Assembly: GCA_963920575.1 (NCBI GenBank)
Contig: OY986967.1
Location: forward strand, 16,038,094-16,102,093
Length of the DNA stretch: 64,000 bases
From: Narthecium ossifragum
Lineage: Eukaryota; Streptophyta; Magnoliopsida; Dioscoreales; Nartheciaceae
Reading direction: 5' to 3'
Numbering within the stretch: the first letter of the stretch is position 1; the number at the start of each line of letters is the position of its first letter. The translations under genes were made by a program, and so were the position numbers. The notes below the pieces were generated by a model, which did no database searches, was not told the DNA's origin, and saw only the letters and a list, made by a program, of their open reading frames with translations. Positions 31,980 to 44,132 of this stretch are shown here, piece after piece.

Positions 31980-32036
31980 TGTGGGTCTCAATTTCATGGG
32001 CCGGGCTGGCACGGCAAGGAACGTTTGACACCTCTA
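31021..32036 (+). mobile_element. right end of the hAT element, with subterminal repeats
   Basis: Subterminal words GGGCTGGCACGAGCACG and GGGCCGGGCTGGCACGG recur at 31080-31247 and 31938-32010, with a short (CACGAG)n run at 31945-31975. The end reads GTTTGACACCTCTA, i.e. TAGAGGTGTCAAAC inverted, a hAT-like terminal repeat. The next 8 bases are CCCGTGTC. The matching left terminus is absent from the window. Confidence 0.55.
31248..31937 (-). repeat. 690-bp solo LTR-like insertion, TSD GGCAC
   Basis: It starts TGATACGAAC and ends GGTCCCAACA. GGCAC flanks it on both sides (31243-31247 and 31938-31942). It splits the hAT subterminal region, and removal restores GGCACGATACGAG. On the - strand it begins TGTTGGGACC and soon encodes KPIGPVTRARAKRFKAALVG, a phrase typical of the extreme C-terminus of gypsy pol. 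So the LTR, or the inserted segment, includes a polyprotein tail. Confidence 0.7.
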
Positions 32037-32785
32037 CCCGTGTCTATGCATAATCAGTGGTAATTGGATTAATTTACGGAGTAATTAACATGTGATCCCC
32101 ACACTCAATCAAATATGGATCAAAATTTGATCCAACGGCCGGCAAATGCACCGGTTGATTAATCGGAGATCCACACGGCACTGACAAGTTATATTTCTCA
32201 GACCTCACTGACCCGTTTAATTTTTTTGTTGGAATGAATTGCATCCGAATCCAGACCCAATTCTTAGTGGGCTTTCGGATTATTTGAACTGGATGGCCGA
32301 AATAAAACAATTTCTATGGATAGATAGAAAAGTAAGCTATAGATTGTATTAATTCATTCAACTCTTTTTGACAACCTTATGATTACTAAAATTAATCAAT
32401 GGAGAAATGGTTTCTTATAGTGTTGTTGAAGCTATGTATATCATTGTTGTCAGTGGTTGAGAAATTTATATAGATAGGAACATGAGGAAATGTGTGCAGA
32501 ATACAAGCTAGGGACCAATGTCATCATCAGACACAAAAATTCAGCAGGACTTAATTGTGTCACCATTTCCATGCGTGCAAGAAAACTAGCATACAGGAAA
32601 TTTTGGGAAGAAATGTCAAAAATCATACAGGGAGCACAAATCTATGAGCCTGATGGCGTCACAGTTTCATATGAGCAAGAAAACTATGTTTTCTATGCTA
32701 GCAAATCTTGTTTGCAAGATTTTTTTTTTGTTGAAAAGATGAATCCGAAGAATAGATAATTATAATAAAATAATCACCCTGACTA
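32037..32785. other. no recognisable gene
   Basis: An 89-residue frame at 32490-32759 (+; MCAEYKLGTNVII ... EKMNPKNR) has no family I recognise and no context. The rest is AT-rich and empty. Confidence 0.3.
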
Positions 32786-33617
32786 CCCTGGATCAACCCT
32801 GAGAGGGTGTTCAGTTACATCAGCATAGACCGAGCTTCATTTTGCAACAAAATCTGCTCATTGATTATTCTCTTGAGGATAAATCGAACACAAGTGTTGT
32901 AGCCTGCCACCCATCCACCAAAGATCCCGTAAGATTGCTAGTACATGGTCCTGTTCCAGGGAACCGACCATTAACAAGCCCAACTGCTGCTGCTGAGACA
33001 CTTTCCACCAACAAAGCAAAGAAACCTCCCTGCACAGCTTCATGAATTGCAAGGCGGATTGCATCCGACTCGCCCAAAGAAATTGCATCTTCCGGGAAGT
33101 CCTCCACAAGCTGCGCCGTCCACGCAATGTCCCCATCATTGTCTACACACAGCTCCAATCCCCGTAAAACCCCCGGACGTACCAACGGAGGCATCCACCA
33201 GCATCCAGGCACCTTCCCAAGCCGGCATACCATCCCCTGTGCTCGCTGACTTACTTCATGCATCAACAAATATTCTCTGACAAGCCACCGTATCCTCCCT
33301 CAGATATCAATCACCAACTCTTGTACTCCTTCATAAACTAAAGAGCATCTGGACTTCCATATCCACCACAGAGAATACGCAACCAGAGACTTCAAAACCA
33401 CTTCCTCATTCTCCTTGGAGCTTCGCCCATGTATTTGAAAGCATTGTGAGTAATCAAACGAAGTCACATCCACATCCCTATTGTCTTTCAACACCTCTGC
33501 CCAAACCTGCCTTGCAAACGAGCACTAAAAAAACATATGATCCAAAGTCTCATCCGTGGCCCGACAGCGATGACAAGTTTTATTACTCGTCAGACAGACT
33601 GCCCACAACGATGCAAG
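32786..33617 (-). pseudogene. LINE 3' fragment: zinc knuckle and RNase H domain
   Basis: From 33617 down on the - strand: ASLWAVCLTSNKTCHRCRA then TDETLDHMFF (zf-RVT), LWWIWKSRCSLVYEG, then a terminal RNase H-like domain. The latter shows WWMPPLVRPGVL, LCVDNDGDIAWTAQLV, ESDAIRLAIHEAVQGG and ALLVESVSAAAVGLV. Stops and a shift break it. It is a second LINE, different from the one at 2.5-14.4 kb. Its 5' side is cut by the LTR beginning at about 33618. Confidence 0.8.
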
Positions 33618-34015
33618 TGAACACAAGATACATGTTATGAACACACATATATAAGTAAATAAACATGCAACACATGTGATGATATAATAAACAAAATCTG
33701 GGCCCGGCACCTTGTCGGCCCGGGGTGATGAATAGAAAAGTAAGTCAAGGAACTGCTGTAGTGGTAACACCACCAACTACAACCAGTTCACAAAAGAACA
33801 ACACGCTACGAAAAGTAACCTCGGCAAACACCGCTAACAATACAACATACTATCTACACATCCCGGGATTCATCACTCTCCCAATTCACCACTACCCTTC
33901 ATTATGGTGCTAACATGCTTAACAATATGTAGAAGGTATAAAGCGATAAAAAAATCCGTACATGCGAAGCCCTGTGGGAAAAAAACCATTGAAAACACTT
34001 CTCAGCCACTAAACG

Positions 34016-34188
34016 GATCGATCTTCTTCTTCTCCACCAAAGAAGATCGATCTTCTTAGTATTTGAAAATCCCCGTCCTGGTCAAGCTGAAAAGGATCGA
34101 TCTTCTCCACCAGAAGGATCAATCTTCCTCGTAACCCGAGACCCCGTCTATGCCAGCTAAGAAAAGATCGATCACAAGAAGATCGATC
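34016..34188. repeat. GATCGATC pairs, LTR copy B distal
   Basis: Sites start at 34016/34045, 34095/34117 and 34166/34181. Spacing is 29, 22 and 15 bp and pairs start 79 and 71 bp apart. The pattern is eroded relative to copy A. Confidence 0.7.
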
Positions 34189-34599
34189 ATGCACGGGCTG
34201 GGAATGACGTCCCACAAATCAATCCGAATGGGATCAGCGGCGAACCACTGACGAGAAATACCGTCGGAAAACTCCAACAAATCCCACAAAGCCGTAAGAT
34301 CTGGTAGTATGAAGGACCACGAGTCCAAAACTAATGCTTTCATTGAAAACAAACATGTATATTAGCAGATTTAAGCAAAAGATCACAAAACAAAATCAAA
34401 ACCTCCAAAAATCGGGAACTCAAGTAGGTAGGATCCCGACCTAAACTAGAGCACCTTCAATCCCAGCTGCTAAGCCTTGGATCGTCCTCAATCTCCTCCA
34501 AATCTAGCCGGATCTCAGCTCAAGAACGGCAGATTTGAAAAAAAAGAATCCAAGAAGGGGTTACGTTCGTTCTATACACGGACGAACTGCCTTGTGAGA

Positions 34600-34702
34600 G
34601 ATCGATCTTTCCTTTCCTCAAGAAAAGATCGATCCTTCATGACGAATCAACTTAACTTTATGGCGCTAAAAGATCGATCTTCTTAGCAAGGGAAGATCGA
34701 TC
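34600..34702. repeat. GATCGATC pairs, LTR copy B proximal
   Basis: Sites start at 34600/34627 and 34672/34695; the pairs begin exactly 72 bp apart. A TATA-like CTATACA lies about 25 bp to the left, as in copy A. Confidence 0.7.
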
Positions 34703-34946
34703 CCTTTCACCCACAAAGCCAGACTTGGGCTAAAACACAAGCCCCCTGGATCTTCCGATTCTGGATCCACCTAACCGTTCTAAACAAATATTAACACAAA
34801 CACGGTCAGTATGTGCACACACGGGTGTAAAACAAACCGACAATGCGTAATTTACCAAATTGTCCTTGCGGTCAAGAACGAGCTACGAGCCCGACCTAGA
34901 CGGTCGACCCAGGAGTACAGGGACATGTCCTCACAATCGATTTTCT

Positions 34947-34984
34947 CTATGCACGCCCTCTGTCAATAGAAGAGATCGATTTTA
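34947..34984. repeat. left copy of imperfect direct repeat around captured pol
   Basis: ATGCACGCCCTCTGTCAATA then GAAGAGATCGAT. It matches ATGCACACCCTCTTTCAACA then TAAGAGATCGAT at 36395-36426 with a few changes. Confidence 0.7.
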
Positions 34985-36390
34985 GGATCTCTGTCTGACA
35001 CTATCGACACTCTGATGCCGTACAGTTCGACCACCTCATCGATGTACCTCTGGCTTAGCCTGGCAACTGGGTCTGTCTTCCTCGTGGAGAGAAAATGAGC
35101 CGATCTGATCAATCTATCAACGATGACGCATCATTTCCCCTAGGTGTCCTTGGTAGCCCGGTGACGAAGTCCATCGCTATGTGCTCCCACTTTAACTTTG
35201 GCACTGGAAGGGGTTGTAGCACACCTCGTGTCGCCCTGCGCTCTGCCTTCACCTTCTGACATATGAGGCATTTGGAGACGAACTCAACACCTGCTCCCTT
35301 TATCCCATACCACCAAAATTGTCGGCATAGGTCGTGGTACATCTTGGTGCTCCCGGGATAAACGGCGAAACAGGAGTGGTGGAACTCCTAAGGATCTCCT
35401 CTCGCAATGCGGGGTCTACAGGAACTGCAACACTGCCTTTGAAGTGTAGACCACCGCTATCTGCTGATACTATCCAGTCCTAAATCACGTGCTCGGTGCC
35501 AATTGTAGCACGAATCTCCAAGAGCTCTGGATCTCTACTCTTTGCCTCTATCACCCTCGCCAGAAGAACTGGGATGCTACGAACAACATACAGAAAACCG
35601 TCTGACACATGGTCTTCGAAGTCGAGCCGGAACTGACTAACTGTCTCTATCATCTGCCACTGTCTAGCCGACATTGCTTCCAAGGTCACTCTACTGTCTC
35701 TGGCCTGCCTGCTAAGAGCGTCTGCTATGACATTTGTTTTACCAGGGTGGTAATGCAACTGGAAGTCATAATTCTCTAGTAACTATATCCACCGATGTTG
35801 TCTGAGGTTGAGGTCACGTTGGGTGAACACGTATCTCAAACTCTTACGATCTGAGTACACCAGAAACCGCTCATCGTAGAGGTAGTGTCGCAACGTCTTT
35901 AGAGCGAAAAAAAATTATTGCAAGCTCTAGATCATGGACTGGATAGTTCCTCTCATGGATCTTCAGCTGTCTAGAACCATAGGTCACCACGTGGCCCTCC
36001 TGTATCAGCACACACCCTAGACCCTCGCCACTGGCGTCGTAGTAGACACTGTAGCCGACGTCTCGCTCTGGAACTATCAGGATCGGTGCACTCATCAGTC
36101 TGGTCCTCAACTCGAAAGCCTACTCGCAAGTATTGTCCCAAACAAACGGGACCACCTTCTGAGTCAATCTGGTCAATGGCCCTGCAACTCTGGAGAAGTC
36201 ATTGGCGAACCACCGGTAATATCCCACCAAGCCGAGGAAACTATGGACCTCGAACACTATCTTCGACCTCTGCCACTGTAACACTGCCTTAATCTTGGCT
36301 GGATCCACTGAAATGTCTGTCGCTGACACCACATGCCCCATAAACTTCACTTCTGGGAGCCAGATCTTCTCTACCAAGAAGAACAATCTT
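34977..36390 (-). pseudogene. captured gypsy pol fragment: RT end to integrase start
   Basis: From 36390 down on the - strand: WLPEVKFMGHVVSATDISVD and HSFLGLVGYYRWFA (RT end); VYYDASGEGLGCVLIQEG and SRQLKIHERNYPVHDLELA (RNase H); ADALSRQARDS; KMYHDLCRQFWWYGIK with CLICQKVKAE (HHCC finger); WEHIAMDFVTGLPR; RVSIVSDRDPK. It breaks off after DRDPK at about 34980 and starts after the RT active site, so catalytic RT residues and the integrase glutamate are absent. No LTR or primer site belongs to it. It sits inside LTR-type sequence between two short direct repeats. Confidence 0.85.
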
Positions 36391-37473
36391 TTTTATGCAC
36401 ACCCTCTTTCAACATAAGAGATCGATCTTCATACCCATGAAGATCGATCCTTCATAGTCGGCAGCCTATGTGGCAACTAAAACATCGATCTTCATGCCCA
36501 TGAAAATTGATCCTTCATATGCCGCCATCACATATGAATAGTATCAAAATTCCAATTCCTTGGATTCGATCTATCACAACTCATTGGATTAAAATGAAAC
36601 TTGGAGGGGATATGAAATTAGAGGTGGGGAATCTATTGGTACTAAGAAATCCAACTTTGGATGATCAAAACTCCGGATCTAAAACAAATTGATCAAAAGC
36701 CGACGAAAACCAATGAAAACGCAATTTCCTAAATCTGATCTATCAAACGACGATGAAATCCATTTAAACTTTGAGGGAAAGTAGATTAGGTGGTAGGGGA
36801 TTCACTCATTCAATAAAATCCAAACTCATATTGTGAAATATAATATATGAGTCGATCTGGTTCGGAAACCGATAAAAATATGAAAAAAGTTTGAAAGAAT
36901 ATGAAACCAACTAGATAGTAATCTCCCTAACATACAATAGAACTAGAATACGGGATATGGAATTATTCCAACAAGAAAAACTACACCAAAACACAAATAA
37001 ACAATCCTAGGGTTACAAATTCACATGAATTGGGTAGAAACACATACATGTATAGACAAGCAAACGATCTACAGATCCCTCGCCTCCGATCCTCGCGGAT
37101 CCGCGCCGAAAATCCACAGCCCAAGGCTCAGCTGGCAGAAAAAGTGAGAGAGAAGGGAAGAGAGAGAAAAGAGAAGGGTATTTATAGAGATCCAAACTGA
37201 TCTCGGCCGTCCAATTCGATCTTTCCTTATCGAGCTCCGATCTTTCGATTAGAAGCACCCCTAAGGTTTTAATCAAATACATACATCAATCTAAGACAAT
37301 GTGTGCACAACGCAAGCGTAAAATCGACCGCCATTGTGCAATTTTACCAAACTGCCAATGGGGTCCAAAATACCAATACGATCGCCTGATCGCATCCGTC
37401 ATGGAACCAAATCAACAGGAAAACGGCCCTCGACCTACGAGATCGAGCCAGGTTAGAGAAACGGGTCCTCACA
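36391..37473 (-). repeat. LTR segment (subfamily 2), with direct repeat and GATCGATC pairs
   Basis: Begins with the right copy of the direct repeat. Palindrome sites at 36420/36442 (22 bp) and a degenerate pair near 36483/36505 (22 bp) follow. From about 36990 it aligns with 1950-2490, including the GA-rich stretch, TATTTATAGAG (37180-37190), GATCTTTC words and the terminus GGGTCCTCACA at 37473. Confidence 0.6.
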
Positions 37474-39411
37474 AGATCATTATTCATCTAAACCTTTTTT
37501 CTTCTATCTCTCTATCTCTCTTCTATTTAGCTGCTGATAGTAAGGTGTGTGTTTATCTATTAACATATATACACAATATTTTGTTGTTTGTAAGTTATGA
37601 TGTACAAATTTATGTCATTGTCCTTTGAGTTTATTTCCTTTTGTGATCTTGAGCATATTCCATTGTCATTGTCGGCAGTAGACTAATAAATGCCCAATGT
37701 TCATCTCTTGCGTCAGGTTAATAGAGTTAGCATATATGTATTTGATTAAGCACCTTGTATGTAAGAGCTAGGTCTTGAGTTTGAGTCATGTTGAGGATAT
37801 TGTGGTTATAAGCTAATGCATTTGTCCATCCTAAGCTAGCACTAAAGACTCAACTTACAAATAAAGAAAAAAGAAAAGAAAACAAGAAAGAGGAGTACAT
37901 GCTCATTCTGGCGAAGCCGAAGCAATGAATAGTAAATAAAAGTTAGGCAGTCATTGTCACGTTATATAAAATCAAAAGATAAAAATCTGAAAAAAAAAAC
38001 CCAGAAATAAATACCTAGAATCCACAAGCAAAGTGAAAAAGGACAGAAACTCTATTTTTGGATAATACTTCTTCTAGGTTCATATATTTACTATATATTT
38101 ACATAACAGATATTCTAGGTTCAATCAGCATTAGAAAAGGCTAAGCGTATGTTTGATTGTAAAAATAGATGTGGTTCAAAAGTAAGTTTCTAGAAAGTTA
38201 CTCTTTTTATTATCTTTGGTTGTGAACAGGAAAAATAGGAATTTACATTAGTGACTTAGTGTTGTCCCAGTTATCACACATGATAAACAAATTTGAAGAG
38301 GAAAGTACGATTCTTTATCTTTTTATTAGAGTCATATATATCTAATTTTTTAAACAAAAACTAAGTCATCACTTTTCATTCGACTTTCACTAGCATCAAT
38401 TAACATAAAGAACAAGAATTTCTAAAACTTTGTAGTTTCCTCTCCAAATTTCCTCCAACCCAAACAAGAAATTTAGCAACTTGCAAAGCACATAAAACTA
38501 GCAAACATTACAATCAAAAACTTAAGCAAACCACTGCTCCATTCGGAAATCAAGCATCTTAGAAAAATAGAGAAATTAGTAAACTAGAAAACTAAATGGA
38601 TCTTAGGTAACCTTGCTACATAAGTTTTTTAGCAGTTGAATCTTAATATATATGATACATATGTCAAGAGCTGGTGGAGAGACGTTGATAAGTGCATGTT
38701 CGCACGCATATGTCCACCATAATGTCCATAAGCGTGGAGACTTGAATTTAATTGCAATGTCATCAGACAAGAGATTTTTATCATTGAGATGCTGAAACAC
38801 TTTTCTAATAATGACTATATATCGATGGTTATGATGATTCTTAAGTACTAAATCCAAAATCAATATAAATCAATATTATACAAAGTCATCTTACAAGCAT
38901 AGAATCATGATCTAAATTGGAGTTAAGATTATGGGTATTTTTACATCTGTGTCTCTCAAAACTTTCTCAATTACAAATGTACCCCTATATTCTTTTGACT
39001 TACATATGCACCCTTTAAACTTAAAAAAATTGAAAAACATGTCCTCGTGTGCTTCATAGCGCATCAATGACGAATATTCTTAACACCGTTAATCACGTTA
39101 TATAAAAAGAGACATATATATCCCCTGCTCATGTGGGTTTACACATGTAAGCCTAAATATATAGCTTGGGTAATTGAGTAATTTTTTCCACCCCAGTTAG
39201 TTTTAAACTATAACTGAGTTAGATGGATAGACGGAGGAGGTAGATAGAGGGGTATAGTTTTCATTTGTTTAAGTTTATAGTGGTACATATGTAAATCGAA
39301 AGAATATATGGGTATATTTATAATTAAAGAAGTTCTAAGAGGTTCTAAGAGGTACATATGCCAACACATCTCCATGCAACTCATTTGTATAGCCAGCCCA
39401 ATGCAAGCTTA
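37474..39411. other. no gene seen
   Basis: AT-rich sequence with only short random frames. I recognise neither coding sequence nor element ends. Confidence 0.4.
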
Positions 39412-40651
39412 GGCTCCGTTTGGTATGGGGTTAAGATAACCCGGGTTAAGGGGGGTTAAGGAATTTTGAGGTTAGAAAAGTGAGGTTAAGGAGTGGGGAT
39501 AAATATATTCCCATTTTGGTGTTTGGGGGATAAGGGGGGTTAAGTAGTGGGGATAAGAGTAGAATTTGTAGCTAATACCAAAAATGCCCTTATATATAAT
39601 GACACGCCGAGAAGTGACAAATAATATTAATCAAATCATACTGTAATAAAATATTAATATAAGTGGGTTCATGTGCCACGTGTCACCTCGTGATTGGTCT
39701 ATGTCATCCAAAATAGTATTATTTTAATATTAATAATATCATACTGTAATAAAATATTATTATAAGTGGGTCCCATGTGCCACGTGTCATATCGTGATTG
39801 ATCCACGTCATCCAAAATAGCATTATTTTAATAATAATAATATCATAATGTAATAAAAATATTAATATAAGTGGGTCCCACATGCCACGTGTCACCTCGT
39901 GATTGGTCCATGTCATCCAAATAGTATTATTTTAATATTAATAATATCATACTGTAATAAAATATTATTATAAGTGGATCCCATGTGCCGCGTGTCACAT
40001 CGTGATTGGTCCATGTCTTCCAAGATAGTATTATTTTAATATTACTAATATCATACTGTAATAAAAATATTAATATAAGTGGGTCCCACGTGCCACATGT
40101 CACGTCGTGATTGATCCACGTCATCTAAAATAGTATTATTTTAATAAAAATAATATCATACTGTAATAAAATATTAATATAAGTGGGTCACAATGCCACG
40201 TGTCACCTCGTGATTGGGCCACGTCATCCAAAATAATATTATTTTAATATTACTAATATCGTACTGTAATAAAATATTAATATAAATGTGTCCCACTTGC
40301 CACGTATTATCTCGTGATTGGTCCACATTAATTTAATAATTTAACCATATCTCCACTTCAAGCACCAACCAAACACCAAAACTTAGAAAATCCCAGAAAG
40401 TCACTCCCCAGAAAATCACTCCAGTGAAGTCACTCCCCAAAAAATCACTCCACTTCAGCTCACTTCTCAGCAACCAAACATGCCCATATTATAACAATAT
40501 CATTTGAGGATAGTATAGTCATTTAAGTCATGGTGCTTAACCCAGGATAAATTTATCTTCGTTTAACCCCATTACCTAACCCCATTCTTGTTTGAGGATA
40601 AATGGGGGGTTAAGGGGGATAACCCCCCTTAACCCCACACCAAACAGGGGC
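39412..40651. mobile_element. Tourist-like MITE, TSD TTA, carrying a 104-bp satellite
   Basis: Left end GGCTCCGTTTGGTATGGGG and right end CCCCACACCAAACAGGGGC are inverted repeats with some mismatches. TTA flanks both (39409-39411 and 40652-40654), the target of PIF/Harbinger transposases. GGGGTTAAG words repeat near both ends. At 40340-40487 a piece of a second MITE type is embedded (CACTTCTCAGCAACCAAACATGCCC end). No transposase frame is present. The 1240-bp length is long for a MITE because of the internal satellite. Confidence 0.8.
39637..40350. repeat. 104-bp tandem repeat with G-box and CCAAT motifs, seven copies
   Basis: The phrase CATACTGTAATAAAATATTA starts at 39637, 39740, 39844, 39948, 40052, 40157 and 40260, a period of 103-105 bp. 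Each unit holds GTGGGTCCCA, GCCACGTGTCAC, CGTGATTGGTCC and CACGTCATCC: a G-box (CACGTG), an inverted CCAAT and an ACGT-core site, in an otherwise AT-rich unit. Short open frames here are shadows of the repeat. Confidence 0.9.
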
Positions 40652-40654
40652 TTA

Positions 40655-41643
40655 GAGACTTATCAGTCGCACAAAGGATGCAATAGTGGATGCCAACCCA
40701 GCTCACATGAGTTGCACAAAGGAGTTAGATATGTGTCATCTCCATGACAACTCTAGAAGGCCAAATTAATTTAGGGTTCCGGGAGTTTCAATTGAATCCT
40801 TTTATGGTTGCAAATTGACAAAGTGAGTTCATACGTAGCTTTCAGGTGCTTGGTGACCTTATAATAAACTTCAAGCAACTCTTGGATCTCTTATAAAGTT
40901 TTCCTTCACCCTCGAAAAAGGTTTACAAAGGTTTAGCTCTCAAGTAGTAATAAAAATTAAACTTCCCTACATGTTCACAAATAATAGCAATCCATGCTTT
41001 GCAAGTTTACAACTCAAAACTACTTATATTAGGCCTTCAACCCGTCCAAACATAGCCTTCAACGGCTCCCTGTAACTTCCCAACGGCTCTAGTTCAAAAT
41101 GCAGCCATCATTATTCACCATCAATCCACGCATCCACTGATACATCGACCGTCAGCCTCTGTGAGGAAATGATGCATTTAGGGTCAATGCTTGAATCGAC
41201 GTTCGATCTTCAATATTGATCAACAAGGTTCGTGGTCGATCCGAGCATCGTCAGTCGACCTGAGACATTCAAACCAACATTTAAATAATTAAGAAAATGA
41301 ACAAATATAAGTCACAGTCGATCCATGCATCCTCCTTTATTCACTCACGGTCGATTCATGAATTGACCGTCACATCGACCACGAAGGGTGCATCGCACGA
41401 AACAGTCATTCCATACAATGCATGATTTGGCTTCAAAAATACATCATGCAATACATGCATTAGTTGCAGCATGGGTGAACCAAACACGTGATCGACTTCT
41501 AATGATACATCATGCATATGATATACCTTAATTCATCCCAATCAAACAGCCCCTAAGTTTTGGTTGTGTCCACCGTTCTATATCGGTGAGACAACAACTT
41601 TATCCTCGATTAAAAAGGTCCACATGAGTACAAGCTCTTTCCT
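40655..41643. other. no gene seen; TCGAC/TCGATC-rich stretch
   Basis: 41170-41400 has repeated GTCGATCC, GTCGACC and CATCGACC words, somewhat like a diverged version of the LTR palindrome arrays. No LTR ends were found. Confidence 0.3.
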
Positions 41644-41646
41644 TTA

Positions 41647-42552
41647 GGGCATGTTTGCTTCACGTGAAGTGGCCGAAAGTCACTTTTTTGAAGTGACTTC
41701 CAAGCCACTTCAGGTGTTTGGTTGTTTGGAAGTGGGGCTGAAGTCACTTCAGCCCCACTTCCAAGTCACTGTAGCCAAAGCTGCCACTTTCCATTTCGAC
41801 TTCCGGTCTTTTTGGCCTGAAGTCATTTGAAGTGGCATTTGAAGTGGAAAATAATATTAATAATATTATACTGTAATAAAATATTAATATATGTAGGTCT
41901 CACATATCATGTATCACCTCGTGATTGATCCACGTCATCCAAAATAATATTATTTAATATTATTTCTAATAATTTAATTTTAAAGTTATTAAATTATTAA
42001 TATTTTAAGATTAAAATATTATTTTAATGTTTTAATTTTAATATTTTAAGTGGCAAATAATGTTAATAATATCATTAATATTATACTGTAATAAAATATT
42101 AATATAAGTAGGTCTCACATATCACGTATCACCTCGTGATTCATCCACGTCTTCCAAAATAATATTATTTCTAATAATTTAATTTAAAAGTTATTAAATT
42201 ATTAATATTTTAAGATTAAAATATTATTTTAATGTTTTAATTTTAATATTTTAAGTGGCAAATAATGTTAATAATATCATATTGTAATAAAAATATTAAT
42301 ATAAATGGATCCCACATGTCACGTGGCACCTTGTGATTGGTCCACGTCATCTAAAATAGTATTATTTTTAATATTTTAATATGAGAAAATTATTAAAATA
42401 TTAAATAGTTTTGGGTGACCATATTTCACTTCAAATATCAACCAAACACCAAAATTCAGAAACCCCCAGAAGTCACTTCACTTCACTTCACTTCATTTCA
42501 CTCCGTAGAAGTCACTTCACTTCAGCTCACTTCTCAGCGACCAAACAGGCCC
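41647..42552. mobile_element. second Tourist-like MITE, TSD TTA, same satellite unit
   Basis: Left end GGGCATGTTTGCTTCACG and right end CGACCAAACAGGCCC, both flanked by TTA (41644-41646, 42553-42555). Near the ends, GAAGTGACTTC and CACTTCACTTCA form long inverted arms. The internal part holds three diverged copies of the 104-bp unit (near 41869, 42082 and 42278) with extra AATATTATTTTAATG filler. The ends differ from the MITE at 39412, so these are two families sharing one module. Confidence 0.8.
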
Positions 42553-42555
42553 TTA

Positions 42556-42911
42556 CTAATAAGGATCGGAGTGGAGCCGCACGTGAATACCATATTCGTG
42601 ACAATGTCCCTCGCTTCATATATAGAATTAGAAATACAAGTGGTGGCTTATCTTTTGCCGGACCGCTTCGTAATTTATAAAAAGCAGATGCAGTGTACAT
42701 GGAAAGGGCATCACTAGTACTACAGGTGGTTGGGTTGTAGCATGCGAATCTGATTCTTAGCGGATCAACGCTAACTTTGCTTTCATTGATTGTTCATGGT
42801 GAAAAGGACTCCAATTGTCCTAATTTTATTTTTTTGTTTTTATTTATTTATTTTTAAGTAATGAAGCTTCTCAGCTAGTTAAAGAAAAGAAAGTAACTGC
42901 AACGTTATAGG
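42556..42911. other. no gene seen
   Basis: Short unique stretch between a MITE and a solo LTR. TTTATTTATTTATTTTTAAG lies at 42838-42858. Confidence 0.4.
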
Positions 42912-44066
42912 TGTTAGCCATAAATATAACCATTTGGACGATTAACAAGATCAATGGTAATTTCGTAAATATTGTCAATCGGCCAATAGATACTTCAATG
43001 TTGACACAGTTGAAGTATTTTAACTATAACTTTTACATCAAGTATCCAAAATGAGCGATCGTGGAAACATTGGAAAGAGGACGAAAAGATCTACAACTTT
43101 GCTATTGAAAAGATATTCAGATTCCATCGTTTACTATGTCAAACCGGCAGTCGAAGTGTCAGTGGCAAAATGGTAAATAATAGCCGATAATCCAAATGTC
43201 ATCGCCCAAAAGATGGCCGATGTCATCGCCCATTTCTCCATCGGCCAAAACCCATCGGCCATATTTTGGCTCATTATTTTAATAAGACATCGATGTGTTT
43301 TGACCGTTTTGACAATAACTTTCTCATACGATGTCCAAATGAGTTGATTTTTAGACCGATGAAAAGAGAATTTGAAGACCTACAATTTTCATGTTCAGAG
43401 TTTCATTAAATTCCAAGGTTATCATCGGCCAAATTACAATGGAAGACAAGAAGCTCTACCTGATGGCAGTTTCGTAAATAGCTGAAGATATCGCCTAGTT
43501 ATGCAGTTCTGACAGTTTCAGAATCAGTTTCTGACAGTTGTATGAGGTAGTTCGGGTGGTTTCGAGATAGTTACCAGAAGGTCTATAAAAGGCCAAGAGG
43601 ATGAAGAAAAATCTCTCCCAAAATCAAGAGCAAAAATGCCACTTTATTTATCTTTTATCATGTATCAATAGGCTTAGATCTATCTACAATGTAGCCTTTT
43701 AAATTTAACAATGAAGTTTATCTTTCTTTTAAATTCCTACAACTAGTCCTTCATTTCTAGGAGTAGTGCTACAATAATTTATTTCATAGGAGTAGTATTA
43801 CCGTAATTTCCTAGGAGTAGTGCTACCCTAATTCTTCATTTCTAGGAGTAGATTTATCACTCATAGAAGTAGATTTACCATAGATCACCATCTTCTACTT
43901 CCCGTTTTCCATTTTCCATTTCATCTCTATTTCACCATCCAATCTCAACAAGCTTCAACACCTCTGTTCGTTTAGAAGGAGTAGAACTCAACTGCAATCC
44001 CCTAATTCTTGAATGTTAGATCATTTTTAACATCGTTTTTCCCTTCGACGATTTTCTGTTCTAACA
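42912..44066 (+). repeat. solo LTR, Tat-like family, opposite orientation to 14869
   Basis: It starts TGTTAGCCATAAATATAACC and ends TTCTGTTCTAACA (1155 bp), the mirror of the LTR at 14869-16266. Flanks are ATAGG (42907-42911) and ATAGA (44067-44071), a target duplication with one change. Confidence 0.8.
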
Positions 44067-44132
44067 ATAGAACACCCATCAGATCATACCCCCTCTTATG
44101 TCAGACTTTGCTAGAAGATCACGTGAACATTA

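Larger units (their letters stand above)
33618..34935 (-). repeat. LTR copy B (subfamily 1), inserted in a LINE
   Basis: Ends ATGTCCTCACA at 34935 and aligns along its length with 485-1929. The pentamers GCAAG (left) and ATCGA (right) do not match, so this is not a simple solo LTR. It is probably one end of a larger compound structure to 37473. Confidence 0.6.

Noticed and set aside
33618..34935. LTR copy B as a simple solo LTR in the LINE.
   Set aside because: Left and right flanking pentamers (GCAAG and ATCGA) differ, and LINE coding does not resume on the right.
39719..40124. Two similar short - strand frames (MTWTNHEVTRGTWDPLI-like).
   Set aside because: They are translations of the 104-bp MITE satellite and simply follow its period.
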